A stretch of DNA of 64,000 bases from JBGPTF01 sp041490445. GTDB taxonomy: Bacteria > Acidobacteriota > Terriglobia > Acidiferrales > UBA7541. The position numbers and the translations under genes are program-made. The notes beneath the pieces were generated by a model, which was given only the letters and a program-made list of their open reading frames with translations, was not told the origin of the DNA and ran no database searches. The stretch is taken from the NCBI GenBank assembly GCA_041490445.1, contig JBGPTF010000002.1, positions 124,001-188,000 on the forward strand, read 5' to 3'. Shown here piece after piece: positions 46,368 to 57,424 of the stretch (within the stretch, counting starts at the first letter, position 1; each line of letters opens with the position of its first letter).

Positions 46368-47276
46368 TTACACTGGGCGCGCTGCATCTCGTGGGACGCC
46401 GAGCGGATTGCATTCCGGGTGCAAAAGATGGGCCAGGAGCGCGACGCCGTCGGCAAGCCGCGGGCCGGGGCGCGAGAAATAGCTGTTTGCATCTACAGCG
46501 AAGACGCGGCCATTGCGCACGGCGGGCAAATCCTTCCATTCCGCAGGTGGCCGTATCTTCTGGTATTCCGCCACGGTTCGCTCGATGCTGTAACCGCAAG
46601 GCATCAGGACGATCACGTCCGGCTTCGCCAGAAGAAGCTTCTCCCACTCGATGCGGAACGAAGGCTCACCGGCGCGGCCGATCACGTCGTGGCCGCCTGC
46701 GAGCGCGACCATTTCCGGAACCCAGTGGCCGCCGCAGTACAGCGGGTCCAGCCATTCTAAGCAAGCGACGCGCGGATTCTCTTTCGCGTTCGCGACGGCT
46801 GCCTCAACTGTTTTCACGCGGCGCTGGAGCTCTGCCGCTACCTCTTCGCCGCGAGACGCGAAGCCGGCGGCCTTGGCCACGGTGCGAATATTGTTCCACA
46901 CGTCGGTGAGATTCCTCGGCGTGAGCGAGAGCACCTGTGGCGCGTGGCGCAGCCCTGCGAGCGCGGTTCCAAGATCATCCGGCGACGCCGCGCAGACGTG
47001 GCAGAGATCCTGCGTGAGGATCAGATCGGGCTCAATGGCGCGCAACAAGCCGACATCCACGCGATAAATGCTCTCGCCGCGGCCCACGAATTCGCCGACG
47101 AGACGATCCACTTCCGCAGGGGATTTGGAAGGATCGAGCCTTGGACGAACCAGCACGGGGCGCTTGGCGGCCTCCGCCGGGTAATCGCACTCATGCGTGA
47201 CGCCGGCGACGGAATCGCCCAGTCCGAGGGCAAACAGAATCTCCGTGCCGGATGGAAGGAACGAGCAGATGCGCAT
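46368..47276 (-). CDS. Cobalamin-binding periplasmic-type protein (BtuF-like)
   Basis: A 302-residue protein with the class III solute-binding fold. Characteristic segments are ICSFLPSGTEILFALGLGD, ECDYP, DLILTQDLCHVC (ligand loop) and VACLEWLDPLYCGGHWVPEM. It lacks a signal peptide, which is common for a cytoplasm-predicted subgroup of BtuF-like proteins, so its location is uncertain. The start at 47276 is chosen because similarity begins there; no Shine-Dalgarno is evident. Same strand as and 42 bp downstream of the Dph6-like gene. Confidence 0.8.
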   Translation of the reverse strand: MRICSFLPSGTEILFALGLGDSVAGVTHECDYPAEAAKRPVLVRPRLDPSKSPAEVDRLVGEFVGRGESIYRVDVGLLRAIEPDLILTQDLCHVCAASPDDLGTALAGLRHAPQVLSLTPRNLTDVWNNIRTVAKAAGFASRGEEVAAELQRRVKTVEAAVANAKENPRVACLEWLDPLYCGGHWVPEMVALAGGHDVIGRAGEPSFRIEWEKLLLAKPDVIVLMPCGYSIERTVAEYQKIRPPAEWKDLPAVRNGRVFAVDANSYFSRPGPRLADGVALLAHLLHPECNPLGVPRDAARPV

Positions 47277-47318
47277 CGCCGGAAGTGTAACTTCGATCGC
47301 CGCTCGCAAGCAAACGGA

Positions 47319-48005
47319 TTACGACTTCGCCGCCACAGAAATCGGCAAGAGGTCAGCAAAAATAAATCCGTCGCGCTCGACGATCTCACCCCTCTCGACG
47401 GCAATCGGCGCGCGAAACATCGGTCCCGCAACGGCGCAGGTGTGAAATTCTCCGTTTTCGCCGCAGGAGTCAACGCCCGAAGGCAGATCGGCAAGTAAAC
47501 TCGCATCGAATCGCCGCCCCGCGAATTCCCGGCCGAGCTGGTTCAGGTCAACGCACGTGAGCCAGGCGCTCAGCCCACCCGCGATCATCTCGCGAGCGAG
47601 CCTGATGGTGTCGCGTCCCCAGAGCGGAAACAAGGCCTCCATTCCGACGGCGGCGAGGTGCTGCTCGCGATATCGGCGAATGTCTTCCAGAAACAGGTCG
47701 CCGAAGACCACTTGCCGCACGCCTTCCGCGCGCGCCTGCTCCATCGCGCGGCTCATCGCCTGCTCATAGATAGCATTAGGGCACGGCGATGGAATCGGCA
47801 CCTTGATGAGAGGCAGCCCCACTGCAGCGGCCTGCGCTTCAAGAAGTGATTCACGCACGGCGTGCATGGCGACTCGGTGATGCGTATCATTCACCGTCGT
47901 CAGCAGGGCCGTGATTTCGAGTTCTCCCTGCTCACGGACCGTGTGCAACGTCCATGCACTGTCTTTCCCCGTGCTCCAAGCGAGCCAGGCTTTTATTTTT
48001 CCCAC
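47319..48005 (-). CDS. Diphthine-ammonia-ligase-like ATP pyrophosphatase (DUF71)
   Basis: A 228-residue PP-loop ATPase of the Dph6/DUF71 family. The N-terminal loop WSTGKDSAWTLH replaces the more usual SGGKDS. LLTTVNDTHHRVAMHAVRE, VVFGDLFLEDIRRYREQ and DSCGENGEFHTCAV are diagnostic. Bacteria do not make diphthamide, and bacterial members have been linked by context to B12 salvage, which fits the BtuF-like gene just downstream. It follows namZ by 9 bp. Confidence 0.85.
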   Translation of the reverse strand: MGKIKAWLAWSTGKDSAWTLHTVREQGELEITALLTTVNDTHHRVAMHAVRESLLEAQAAAVGLPLIKVPIPSPCPNAIYEQAMSRAMEQARAEGVRQVVFGDLFLEDIRRYREQHLAAVGMEALFPLWGRDTIRLAREMIAGGLSAWLTCVDLNQLGREFAGRRFDASLLADLPSGVDSCGENGEFHTCAVAGPMFRAPIAVERGEIVERDGFIFADLLPISVAAKS

Positions 48006-48014
48006 GCGGTCCCC

Positions 48015-49277
48015 TTAGCGATACAGAAGATACTTTGCGCGCATTCTGCGAAATGCAGCAAGTTGAGTTTGCCAGCTACGAACGATGCTGGCCGGAACTT
48101 GGCCTCTTTTGAGGCGCTCGACTGTGTCGTTCGAGCCAAGTAGTTCAATCAATTTGCCAGAATCGAAATGATCCGGATAGAGCGCACTCAATTCCGCCGC
48201 GATCTCGATACCCAGCGACATTGGGAGAAGCGATGTCCGATCCGTGACATGAATGCCGACACCTTCGCAAGCTGCATCTTTGTACATGCCTGCGCCCGGC
48301 GTGAACTGTGCCGGCTCGAACCGCACGCCCGGGATGCGCCGGGCGTTCAATTTCTGCGCCAGCTCGGTGCCGCGAATCCAGGGTGCGCCGAGAAGCTCGA
48401 ATGGTTTAGCGGTTCCGCGGCCGACAGAAACGCCCCCCGCCTGGAGAATCTCGACACCAGGATAGAGGAGCAGGGCTTCGAGCGTCGGCAAGTTTGGAGA
48501 CGGTGAAATCCACTTCAGGCCAGTAGCTTGAAATGTGTCGCGGCGACGCCAACCTCTCATATCAATGACGTGAAGGCCGGCGCCAATATGATTCTCTACG
48601 TTGAACATCTTCGCCAACTCACCCATGGTCATTCCATACACGACCGGCATCGGAAAATAACCGACGAAATTCAACCGGTCTCGATCGAGGACCGGTCCTT
48701 CGATGCGCACTCCTCCGAGCGGATTGGGCCGATCGAGAACGCAAAACAAGATTTGGCGCCGGGCTGCTTCTTCCATGGCGTATGCCATTGTCGTGATGTA
48801 GGTGTAAAAGCGCACGCCCGCATCCTGGATATCGAAGACGAGGGCGTCCAAGCCACGCAACACTTCGTCGGTTGGCCGACGCGTTTCGCCATAGAAACTG
48901 TAGATGGGCAAGCCAGTCGCGTCATCCGTGCCGGAAGGGACTTTCTCGTCCGCTTGCCCGGCGATGCCATGCTCTGGGCTGAAGATGGCGACAAGCTTCA
49001 CGCCTTTCGCTCCCGCCAGCAGGTCGATCGTGCGGCGACCGCGGGAATCCACGCCCGTCTGGTTGGTAATCAGGCCGACTCGCTTGCCGCGCAGGGGCGC
49101 AAAGTGCGCTTCTTCGAGGACGTCAATTCCCGTCTTGACGTGGCCCGTCTTGACGTGCGGGCGGGCGTGGCCTGCGGCAGGGGCCAGCAGAAACCACAGG
49201 CACGCAAGGAGGGCGGGCCGAAAAAGATTCGCCGCGGAGGAAGCCTTTGTTAGGCGGAGGATTTGCAGCGGATTCAT
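48015..49277 (-). CDS. namZ: Exo-beta-N-acetylmuramidase NamZ (DUF1343)
   Basis: Exported enzyme releasing MurNAc from the non-reducing end of peptidoglycan fragments (known for the Bacillus and Tannerella proteins). It has 420 residues: signal peptide (about 1-39), then GIDVLEEAHFAPLRGKRVGLITNQTGVD, SPEHGIAGQADEKVPSG, VFDIQDAGVRFYTYITTM and LDRPNPLGG, all DUF1343 signatures. HVKTGHVKTG near residue 43 is a 5-residue tandem duplication encoded by a 15-bp DNA repeat. It is divergent from the NagZ fusion gene. Confidence 0.92.
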   Translation of the reverse strand: MNPLQILRLTKASSAANLFRPALLACLWFLLAPAAGHARPHVKTGHVKTGIDVLEEAHFAPLRGKRVGLITNQTGVDSRGRRTIDLLAGAKGVKLVAIFSPEHGIAGQADEKVPSGTDDATGLPIYSFYGETRRPTDEVLRGLDALVFDIQDAGVRFYTYITTMAYAMEEAARRQILFCVLDRPNPLGGVRIEGPVLDRDRLNFVGYFPMPVVYGMTMGELAKMFNVENHIGAGLHVIDMRGWRRRDTFQATGLKWISPSPNLPTLEALLLYPGVEILQAGGVSVGRGTAKPFELLGAPWIRGTELAQKLNARRIPGVRFEPAQFTPGAGMYKDAACEGVGIHVTDRTSLLPMSLGIEIAAELSALYPDHFDSGKLIELLGSNDTVERLKRGQVPASIVRSWQTQLAAFRRMRAKYLLYR

Positions 49278-49326
49278 TCGTCCTGAGGCATGTTGACCAG
49301 TCGTTCAGCGAGTCTCTGCACGTCCG

Positions 49327-49355
49327 TTGTTTCGCTGTAATGCGTGTGTTATATA
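49327..49355 (+). promoter_or_regulatory. Sigma-70-like promoter for the NagZ fusion gene
   Basis: TTGTTT (49327-49332), a 17-nt spacer and TATATA (49350-49355), about 47 nt upstream of the chosen ATG. It lies in the divergent namZ/nagZ spacer. Confidence 0.45.
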
Positions 49356-49402
49356 CAGCGACGGCATGCAGGCGTCAACATTTGGCGCTACGGTTCACGG
49401 CG

Positions 49403-52300
49403 ATGCGTGAACGGTGGCTTCTGCTGCTGGGCCTGCTCCTTCTCATGACACCGGCTGGACGCTCCCAAAAAACTCCCGCTCCAAAGCCGCGTCGCGGCGC
49501 CCGCGACTCCCGGTGGGTCGAATCCACTCTGAAGAAGATGACGCTGCGCGAGAAGCTGGGACAACTCCTGTTCGTCAATTATTTCGGCGAATTCACTTCG
49601 ACGGAGAGCCCGGAGTACAAAGAGCTTGTCCGGCAAGTCCAGGAGAATCACGCCGGCGGCCTCGTGATCGCCACGCATACGACGCCGCTGGGAATTGTGC
49701 GAAGCCAGGTGTATCCAACGATCGCGCTTACCAACCAACTTCAGCGGCTCGCCAAGGTTCCGCTGCTGGTGGGGGCGGATTTCGAAACCGGGACGGCCAT
49801 GCGTTTGGATGAGGGAACTTCGTTCCCATCGGCGATGGCCGTCGCGGCCACAGGAAATCCAAAGGATGCTTACACGGTTGGAAAAATCACGGCCCTCGAA
49901 GCGCGGGCCGCGGGGGTGCGCTGGATCTTTGCGCCGGATGCCGATGTCAATGTGAACCCGGACAATCCCATCATCAACATTCGCTCCTTCGGCGAAGACC
50001 CCCAGCGCGTGGCGCAGTTTGTCTCGGCGTTTGTGCGCGGCGTTCAGGATAACGGCGTCCTCGCGACCGCGAAACATTTTCCCGGCCATGGCGATACGAA
50101 CGTAGATTCGCATCTCGCCCTCCCCGTCGTTTCGGGAGACCGCGAGCGCCTGGAGAAAGTGGAACTGGTTCCCTTCCGGGCGGCGATCTCGGCGGGAGTC
50201 GCGGCGATTATGCCGGGTCATCTTGAGGTTCCCGCCATTGAGCCCGACCCAACCGTCCCGGCGACGCTCTCCTCGCGCATTCTCACCGGCCTACTTCGCA
50301 AGGATCTGGGATTCGACGGACTGATCGCGACCGATGCGCTGGACATGATCGCCGTGACCAGTCTCTATTCGCCCGGAGAAGCGGCGGTCCGCGCCATCGC
50401 GGCAGGCGCGAACATCCTGATCTATCTGCCCAGCCCGGATGCGGCGCTGTCCGCACTCGAGGAAGCGGTGAATTCCGGCAGGCTGCCGATGGAGCGAGTG
50501 GACGATTCCGTGCGGCTCGTGCTGGCCGCGAAGGCAAGTCTCGGCCTCGCGAAGCAACGCGCGGTGGATGTGGACAAATTCGACGGCGAATTCGGCCGGC
50601 CCGAATTCGCCGCTGCCGCGCTTGACATCGCCGATCGCGGCGTCACGCTGCTGCGCGGCCGGCCGCGTCTGCTGCCGCTCGATGCGACGCAACTGCTGCG
50701 CGTTCTGCTCGTCGAGATTTCGGCCGACGCCGACCCGTATCCTGGTCTCGAGCTCGAGCGCGAACTCCGATGGCGCGCCGATTCGCTGCAGGTGTTGCGC
50801 GCCGACACACGGTTCAGCAAGGTGGACACACTCAAGCTGCCGCCGGCGGAGAGCTACGATGTCGCCATCGCTGCGTTGTTTGTGCGTGTGGCCGACAGCA
50901 AGGGCAACGTCGCGCTGCCCGAGGGAGAAATCGCATTCGTCAACCAGTTGCTGGCTGCCGGCAAGTCTGCGATTGTCGCCTGTTTTGGCAGCCCCTACTT
51001 GATCGAGAAATTCCCCGCCGCGCAAACCTGGCTGGCTGCGTTTTCGACCAATGACGTCGCACAACGAGCCGTCGGCCGCGCCCTTTTCGGACAGGCGGCC
51101 ATCGGCGGGCAGATTCCCGTCACCGTCCCCGGCGTCGCAAAATGGGGAGATGGCTTGCACGTCCCGGCGAATTCGATGACGCTCGAACCCGCCCCGGCGC
51201 GGATGAGCGACCAGCTTCAGCCAGCCTTCGACGTGCTCGACCGGGCCGTCGCGGATGGCGCGTTTCCCGGCGGCGTGCTCGCCGTCGGGTATCAGGACAA
51301 GCTGGCGATGCATCCGTTCGGCAAGCTGACCTACGACGCGAAGTCAGCCGCCGCGACGGCGGACACGATGTACGATCTCGCGTCGCTCACGAAACCCATT
51401 GCTACAACGTCCGCCATCATGCTGTTGGTCGCGCAAGGCCGGCTGAAAATCGATGCGCCGGTGTCGCGTTATCTTGCCGAGTGGGCGGACGGCCCCAATC
51501 TCGATTGGCGCGCGCAGGTGACGGTGCGGCACCTCCTATTGCACACGTCAGGGCTTCCGGCGCATCGCAACTACTACCTGGAGGCGAAGGGAAGAGGGCA
51601 GATTCTGAAACGCATCTTCGCCGAACCGCTGGTTGCCGAGCCCGGCGCCCGGGTGGAGTATTCCGACCTGGGATTCATTCTCCTCGGTGAGATTGTCGAG
51701 CGGCTGACGGGCAAGACCCTCGACCGTTTCGTGCAGGAGCAACTTTTCGCGCCGCTAGGGATGGCCCATTCCCTCTTCACTCCGCCGAAGAGCCTGCGCG
51801 CGCGAATCGCTCCCACGGAAGACGACACAACGTATCGCAAGCGGCAGCTTCAGGGCGAGGTGCACGATCAGAATGCGTGGGCGATGGGAGGAGTCGCCGG
51901 CCAGGCCGGGCTTTTTTCCACCGCGGGCGATCTCGCCGTCTTCGCGCAGATGCTGCTCAATGGCGGAATCTATGCGCACCGGCGAATTTTCACCCGCGCG
52001 GAAATTGACCAGTTCACCGCGCGCCAGACCATCAACGATTCTGCGCGGTCGCTGGGCTGGGACGTGCCCACGGAGCCTTCCTCCACCGGGAATTACTTCT
52101 CGCCGCGCAGTTTCGGACATAACGGGTACACGGGAACGTCGCTCTGGATCGATCCGGAAAAGGACCTATTTGTGATTTTGCTCACGAATCGTGTATATCC
52201 CACAGTCGCGAACGAGAAAATCCGCCAAGTTCGACCTGCTCTTCACGACGCGGTTGTGCAGGCTCTCGGCCTCTCCAGCAAGAAGGTGGCGGGACGTTGA
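49403..52300 (+). CDS. Fusion of GH3 beta-N-acetylglucosaminidase (NagZ) and beta-lactamase-fold serine hydrolase
   Basis: A 965-residue exported protein. Signal peptide 1-22. The GH3 domain (about 35-385) has the NagZ-specific AKHFPGHGDTNVDSH loop (Lys224/His225) and the nucleophile Asp311 in ATDALDM. A GH3 C-terminal domain covers about 400-580. The last domain (about 600-960) is class C beta-lactamase-like, with SLTK (Ser661/Lys664), YSD (753-755) instead of YxN and GYTGTS (909-914) replacing KTG. It should remove GlcNAc from muropeptides while the second domain may cleave a peptide or ester bond. Divergent from namZ, upstream of murQ. Confidence 0.92.
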   Translation: MRERWLLLLGLLLLMTPAGRSQKTPAPKPRRGARDSRWVESTLKKMTLREKLGQLLFVNYFGEFTSTESPEYKELVRQVQENHAGGLVIATHTTPLGIVRSQVYPTIALTNQLQRLAKVPLLVGADFETGTAMRLDEGTSFPSAMAVAATGNPKDAYTVGKITALEARAAGVRWIFAPDADVNVNPDNPIINIRSFGEDPQRVAQFVSAFVRGVQDNGVLATAKHFPGHGDTNVDSHLALPVVSGDRERLEKVELVPFRAAISAGVAAIMPGHLEVPAIEPDPTVPATLSSRILTGLLRKDLGFDGLIATDALDMIAVTSLYSPGEAAVRAIAAGANILIYLPSPDAALSALEEAVNSGRLPMERVDDSVRLVLAAKASLGLAKQRAVDVDKFDGEFGRPEFAAAALDIADRGVTLLRGRPRLLPLDATQLLRVLLVEISADADPYPGLELERELRWRADSLQVLRADTRFSKVDTLKLPPAESYDVAIAALFVRVADSKGNVALPEGEIAFVNQLLAAGKSAIVACFGSPYLIEKFPAAQTWLAAFSTNDVAQRAVGRALFGQAAIGGQIPVTVPGVAKWGDGLHVPANSMTLEPAPARMSDQLQPAFDVLDRAVADGAFPGGVLAVGYQDKLAMHPFGKLTYDAKSAAATADTMYDLASLTKPIATTSAIMLLVAQGRLKIDAPVSRYLAEWADGPNLDWRAQVTVRHLLLHTSGLPAHRNYYLEAKGRGQILKRIFAEPLVAEPGARVEYSDLGFILLGEIVERLTGKTLDRFVQEQLFAPLGMAHSLFTPPKSLRARIAPTEDDTTYRKRQLQGEVHDQNAWAMGGVAGQAGLFSTAGDLAVFAQMLLNGGIYAHRRIFTRAEIDQFTARQTINDSARSLGWDVPTEPSSTGNYFSPRSFGHNGYTGTSLWIDPEKDLFVILLTNRVYPTVANEKIRQVRPALHDAVVQALGLSSKKVAGR

Positions 52301-52381
52301 CCTGCGCCACCGGCGTTTACCAACCGGGCGCGCCGCGGCGGCGATTTTCTTCTCTCCCTCAAATCGCGAGGCATCCGCAGT

Positions 52382-52387
52382 TATAAT
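52382..52387 (+). promoter_or_regulatory. TATAAT box 6 nt before murQ start (leaderless promoter)
   Basis: Perfect TATAAT, then CCCCAG, then the GTG of murQ at 52394. Same geometry as at 41272. No Shine-Dalgarno and no obvious -35. Confidence 0.55.
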
Positions 52388-52393
52388 CCCCAG

Positions 52394-53317
52394 GTGAAAA
52401 AAAGGCCCGCACGACCGTCCCCGACCGAGGCGCACAACCCGCGCACCCGCGGGCTGGACCAGATGGCGATGGGCACCCTTCTGCGCGCGCTGAATCGTGA
52501 GGACGCACGCGTGGCAGCGGCGGTTCATCGCGAGATTCCTTCGATTGCGAAGGCCGTGGAAGAGATTGTGCGGAGGCTCCGACGAGGGGGGCGCCTGCTC
52601 TACATCGGCGCCGGCACAAGCGGGCGGATGGCCACTCTTGACGCAGCGGAATGCCCGCCGACGTTCGGTATTTCTACGCAACTCGTCCGCGCGATCATTG
52701 CCGGCGGGCGCCGCGCGCTGACGGACGCTGTGGAGGGCGCGGAAGATTCCGCCGCGCAGGGGAAACGCGACTTGCGCGCCGCAGGTGTCACGTCAAAAGA
52801 CGCAGTGGTCGGGCTCACGGCGAGTGGCACAACTCCGTATGTTCTTGGCGCTCTCGAATACGCGCGCAGCCGCGGCGCGGCAACGATCGGCGTGACCGCG
52901 AACCGCCGGTCGGCGATGTCTCGCGTAGTCCGCATCCTGATCGCGCCGGAGACAGGCCCAGAGGCCGTAGCGGGCTCGACGCGACTCAAGGCAGGAACGG
53001 CGCAGAAGCTGGTCCTGAACATGCTTTCTACGGCTACGATGATTCGACTGGGCCACGTCTACGACAACTGGATGATCAACGTGGCCCTGACGAATCTGAA
53101 GTTACATCGCCGGGGGCTGCGCATTCTCGAGCAAGCCACCGGCGCGAGCCCGTCCCGCGCCGAACACGCAGCGCGTCAGGCGGGACACGATCTGCGGGTC
53201 GCGCTGGTGATGCTAAAAGGCGACTGGCCGGCGGCAGAGGCGCGGCGGCGGTTGGCCCGCGCGGGCGGTGATTTGCGGCAGGCGATGGGCGAACGTCAGA
53301 AGCGGGCAGGCCGCTGA
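52394..53317 (+). CDS. murQ: N-acetylmuramic acid 6-phosphate etherase MurQ
   Basis: Cleaves the lactyl ether of MurNAc-6-P to GlcNAc-6-P plus D-lactate. The SIS-domain protein has RGGRLLYIGAGTSGRMATLDAAE and ECPPTFGIS (catalytic Glu and substrate loop), then KDAVVGLTASGTTPYVLGAL and NMLSTATMIRLGHVY. 307 residues, typical. Start is GTG immediately after a TATAAT box. murA follows with a single base between, so they share a transcript. It links NamZ/NagZ/kinase products to central amino-sugar metabolism. Confidence 0.95.
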   Translation: MKKRPARPSPTEAHNPRTRGLDQMAMGTLLRALNREDARVAAAVHREIPSIAKAVEEIVRRLRRGGRLLYIGAGTSGRMATLDAAECPPTFGISTQLVRAIIAGGRRALTDAVEGAEDSAAQGKRDLRAAGVTSKDAVVGLTASGTTPYVLGALEYARSRGAATIGVTANRRSAMSRVVRILIAPETGPEAVAGSTRLKAGTAQKLVLNMLSTATMIRLGHVYDNWMINVALTNLKLHRRGLRILEQATGASPSRAEHAARQAGHDLRVALVMLKGDWPAAEARRRLARAGGDLRQAMGERQKRAGR

Positions 53318-53318
53318 G

Positions 53319-54581
53319 ATGGATCGGTTCAAGATTCAGGGTGGAATTCCGTTGCAGGGCACCGTGCGGATCAGCGGCGCAAAAAATGCCGCGCTGCCGG
53401 CGATGGCGGCTGCGCTGCTGACGCCGGAGCCGGTGCGGCTCGACAACATTCCCCACGTGCGCGACATCATCACCATGGCGCAACTGCTGGCGCACATGCA
53501 GGCAAGCATCATCAGCGAAGACTTGCCTCCATCGGGATTCACGATCCGCACGGAAAAAGTATCGTTCGCGGAAGCGCCGTACGAGCTGGTGAAGACGATG
53601 CGCGCGTCGGTACTTACGCTGGGGCCGCTGGTCGCGCGCTTCGGCTACGCGCGCGTATCGCTGCCCGGTGGCTGCGCGATCGGCGCCCGCCCGATTGATT
53701 TGCACATCCAGGCGCTCGAGAAGATGGGGGCGCAAATTTCACTTTCGCACGGCTACGTGGAAGCACGCTCCGAGCGGCTGCACGGCGCGGAGATCCTCTT
53801 CGACAAGATCACCGTCACCGGCACAGAAAACATCATGGCGGCGGCAACGCTTGCCGAAGGGGAGACGATTCTTTCCAATGCCGCGCGCGAGCCGGAGGTG
53901 GTGGACTTCGCCGAGCTGTTGAACAAGATGGGCGCACGGATCGAAGGCGCGGGGACTTCGACGATCCGCATTCGCGGAGTCGAGCGACTCCACGGCGCTA
54001 CTCACGCAATTATTTCCGACCGGATTGAAGCGGGTACGTTTGTCGCCGCCGCGGCAATCACCGGCGGCGAACTTCTGCTGACGCATTGCCAGCCGGAACA
54101 CCTGACTGCGGTCATCAACAAGCTGGTGTCCTGTGGCGTCGAGATCCGTGCGGAAGGGCAAAGCTGCCTGCGCGTGAAAGCGGATAAGCCATTGCGTGCC
54201 GCCGACGTGACCACCGAGGAATATCCCGGCTTCGCCACCGACATGCAGGCGCAGTACCTGGCGCTGGCGACGCAAGCGCAGGGTACGTCCGTGATTACCG
54301 AGACGATCTTCGAAAACCGATTCATGCACGCGAGCGAGATGATCCGCATGGGCGCGGAGATATCCATCTCGGGCAATCAGGCCGTCGTGCGCGGGCCAAC
54401 GCCGCTGAGCGGGACCACCGTACTCGCGTCCGACCTCCGCGCGAGTGCGTCGCTCGTTCTGGCGGGCCTTGTCGCGCAGAACACCACGTGTGTCGAACGC
54501 GTCTATCACATCGATCGCGGCTACGAGCGCATCGAGGAAAAGCTCCGTTCCGTCGGCGCGCGCATCGAACGCGTTATCTGA
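53319..54581 (+). CDS. murA: UDP-N-acetylglucosamine 1-carboxyvinyltransferase MurA
   Basis: First committed enzyme of peptidoglycan synthesis (PEP transfer to UDP-GlcNAc). A 420-residue EPSP-synthase-fold protein with KNAALPAMAAALL, the active-site loop LPGGCAIGARPIDLH carrying Cys119 (fosfomycin target, so predicted sensitive at that position) and GYERIEEKLRSVGA at the end. ATG one base after the murQ stop (TGAGATG). An upstream frame into murQ is not needed. Ends before a bidirectional terminator. Confidence 0.95.
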   Translation: MDRFKIQGGIPLQGTVRISGAKNAALPAMAAALLTPEPVRLDNIPHVRDIITMAQLLAHMQASIISEDLPPSGFTIRTEKVSFAEAPYELVKTMRASVLTLGPLVARFGYARVSLPGGCAIGARPIDLHIQALEKMGAQISLSHGYVEARSERLHGAEILFDKITVTGTENIMAAATLAEGETILSNAAREPEVVDFAELLNKMGARIEGAGTSTIRIRGVERLHGATHAIISDRIEAGTFVAAAAITGGELLLTHCQPEHLTAVINKLVSCGVEIRAEGQSCLRVKADKPLRAADVTTEEYPGFATDMQAQYLALATQAQGTSVITETIFENRFMHASEMIRMGAEISISGNQAVVRGPTPLSGTTVLASDLRASASLVLAGLVAQNTTCVERVYHIDRGYERIEEKLRSVGARIERVI

Positions 54582-54596
54582 TCCACCGCGCTACCT

Positions 54597-54640
54597 AAAA
54601 GAAAAAAGGGAGGCGCATGCTCGCCTCCCTGTTGTTTTAC
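54597..54640. terminator. Bidirectional terminator between murA and pnp
   Basis: AGGGAGGCG / CGCCTCCCT, a 9-bp stem with loop CATGCT (54607-54630). It is flanked by an A-tract on the left (T-run for the minus strand) and TGTTGTTTTACT on the right. It serves both convergent genes. Confidence 0.85.
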
Positions 54641-54672
54641 TCTTTTTCTATGCGCCCCGCCGGGCGTAGTGG

Positions 54673-56790
<2,118 letters not shown>

Positions 56791-56807
56791 CAAGACATCC
56801 TCCGCGT

Positions 56808-56821
56808 CCCGATCCATCGGG
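56808..56821 (-). promoter_or_regulatory. Hairpin next to the pnp ribosome binding site
   Basis: The palindrome CCCGATCCATCGGG lies just upstream of the pnp Shine-Dalgarno; another (ACGGGA/TCCCGT) lies at 56836-56852. In E. coli the rpsO-pnp spacer carries an RNase III-processed autoregulatory hairpin. These could play the same part, but this is inference. Confidence 0.3.
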
Positions 56822-57016
56822 GCGCCTTTTCAGATACGGGAAAAACTCCCGTCGCTTTGGGAAGAGAACGAAAGACGAGGAAGGCGTCGCAGCCGGTTAC
56901 GACTTTACCGCGTATGCCACGGAAAGCCGAGCCGTCGCGCGCGCGAGCACGTCACGAGTATTGGTTTGCGGATGCAAACGAGGAAGGTGCGGAAACAACC
57001 GCTCGAAGATTCCGCG

Positions 57017-57277
57017 CTACTTGCGCAAACTGAGTCGTTCGACAATCTCGCGATACCGATCCGGGTCGCGACGGTTCAGGTAATCCAAAAGCCGGCGGCG
57101 TTTGTTCACCATCATGATGAGCCCGCGCCGCGAGGCGTGGTCTTTCACGTGGGCCTTGAGATGAGTGGTCAAGTAGTTGATCCGTTCGCTCAACAACGCA
57201 ATCTGCACTTCCGGTGACCCCGTATCCTTGGGATGCTGGCGGAATTGCTCGATCACCTCTACCCTGGCCTCGCTCAA
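57017..57277 (-). CDS. rpsO: 30S ribosomal protein S15
   Basis: 86 residues with the S15 signature DTGSPEVQIALLSERINYLTTHLKAH... and RRGLIMMVNKRRRLLDYL. It begins with TTG (57277) behind a strong GGAGGGGG site; the family's conserved N-terminal KxxIIxxF helix is shortened by a few residues. S15 binds the 16S central domain early in 30S assembly. It sits 226 bp upstream of pnp. Confidence 0.95.
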   Translation of the reverse strand: MSEARVEVIEQFRQHPKDTGSPEVQIALLSERINYLTTHLKAHVKDHASRRGLIMMVNKRRRLLDYLNRRDPDRYREIVERLSLRK

Positions 57278-57424
57278 CTCGTCCCCCTCCTGAAGCGTCG
57301 TACCCTGTCCTATGCTATTCGTCTCTTCTTCGACGCTAAAATGCTAACACAGCCCCCGGCGGACGCAAGGAAGAAAATTTCTTTTCGGGGTGGGCCGCCG
57401 CCCGCGCGCCGAGAGCCCCGGCTC

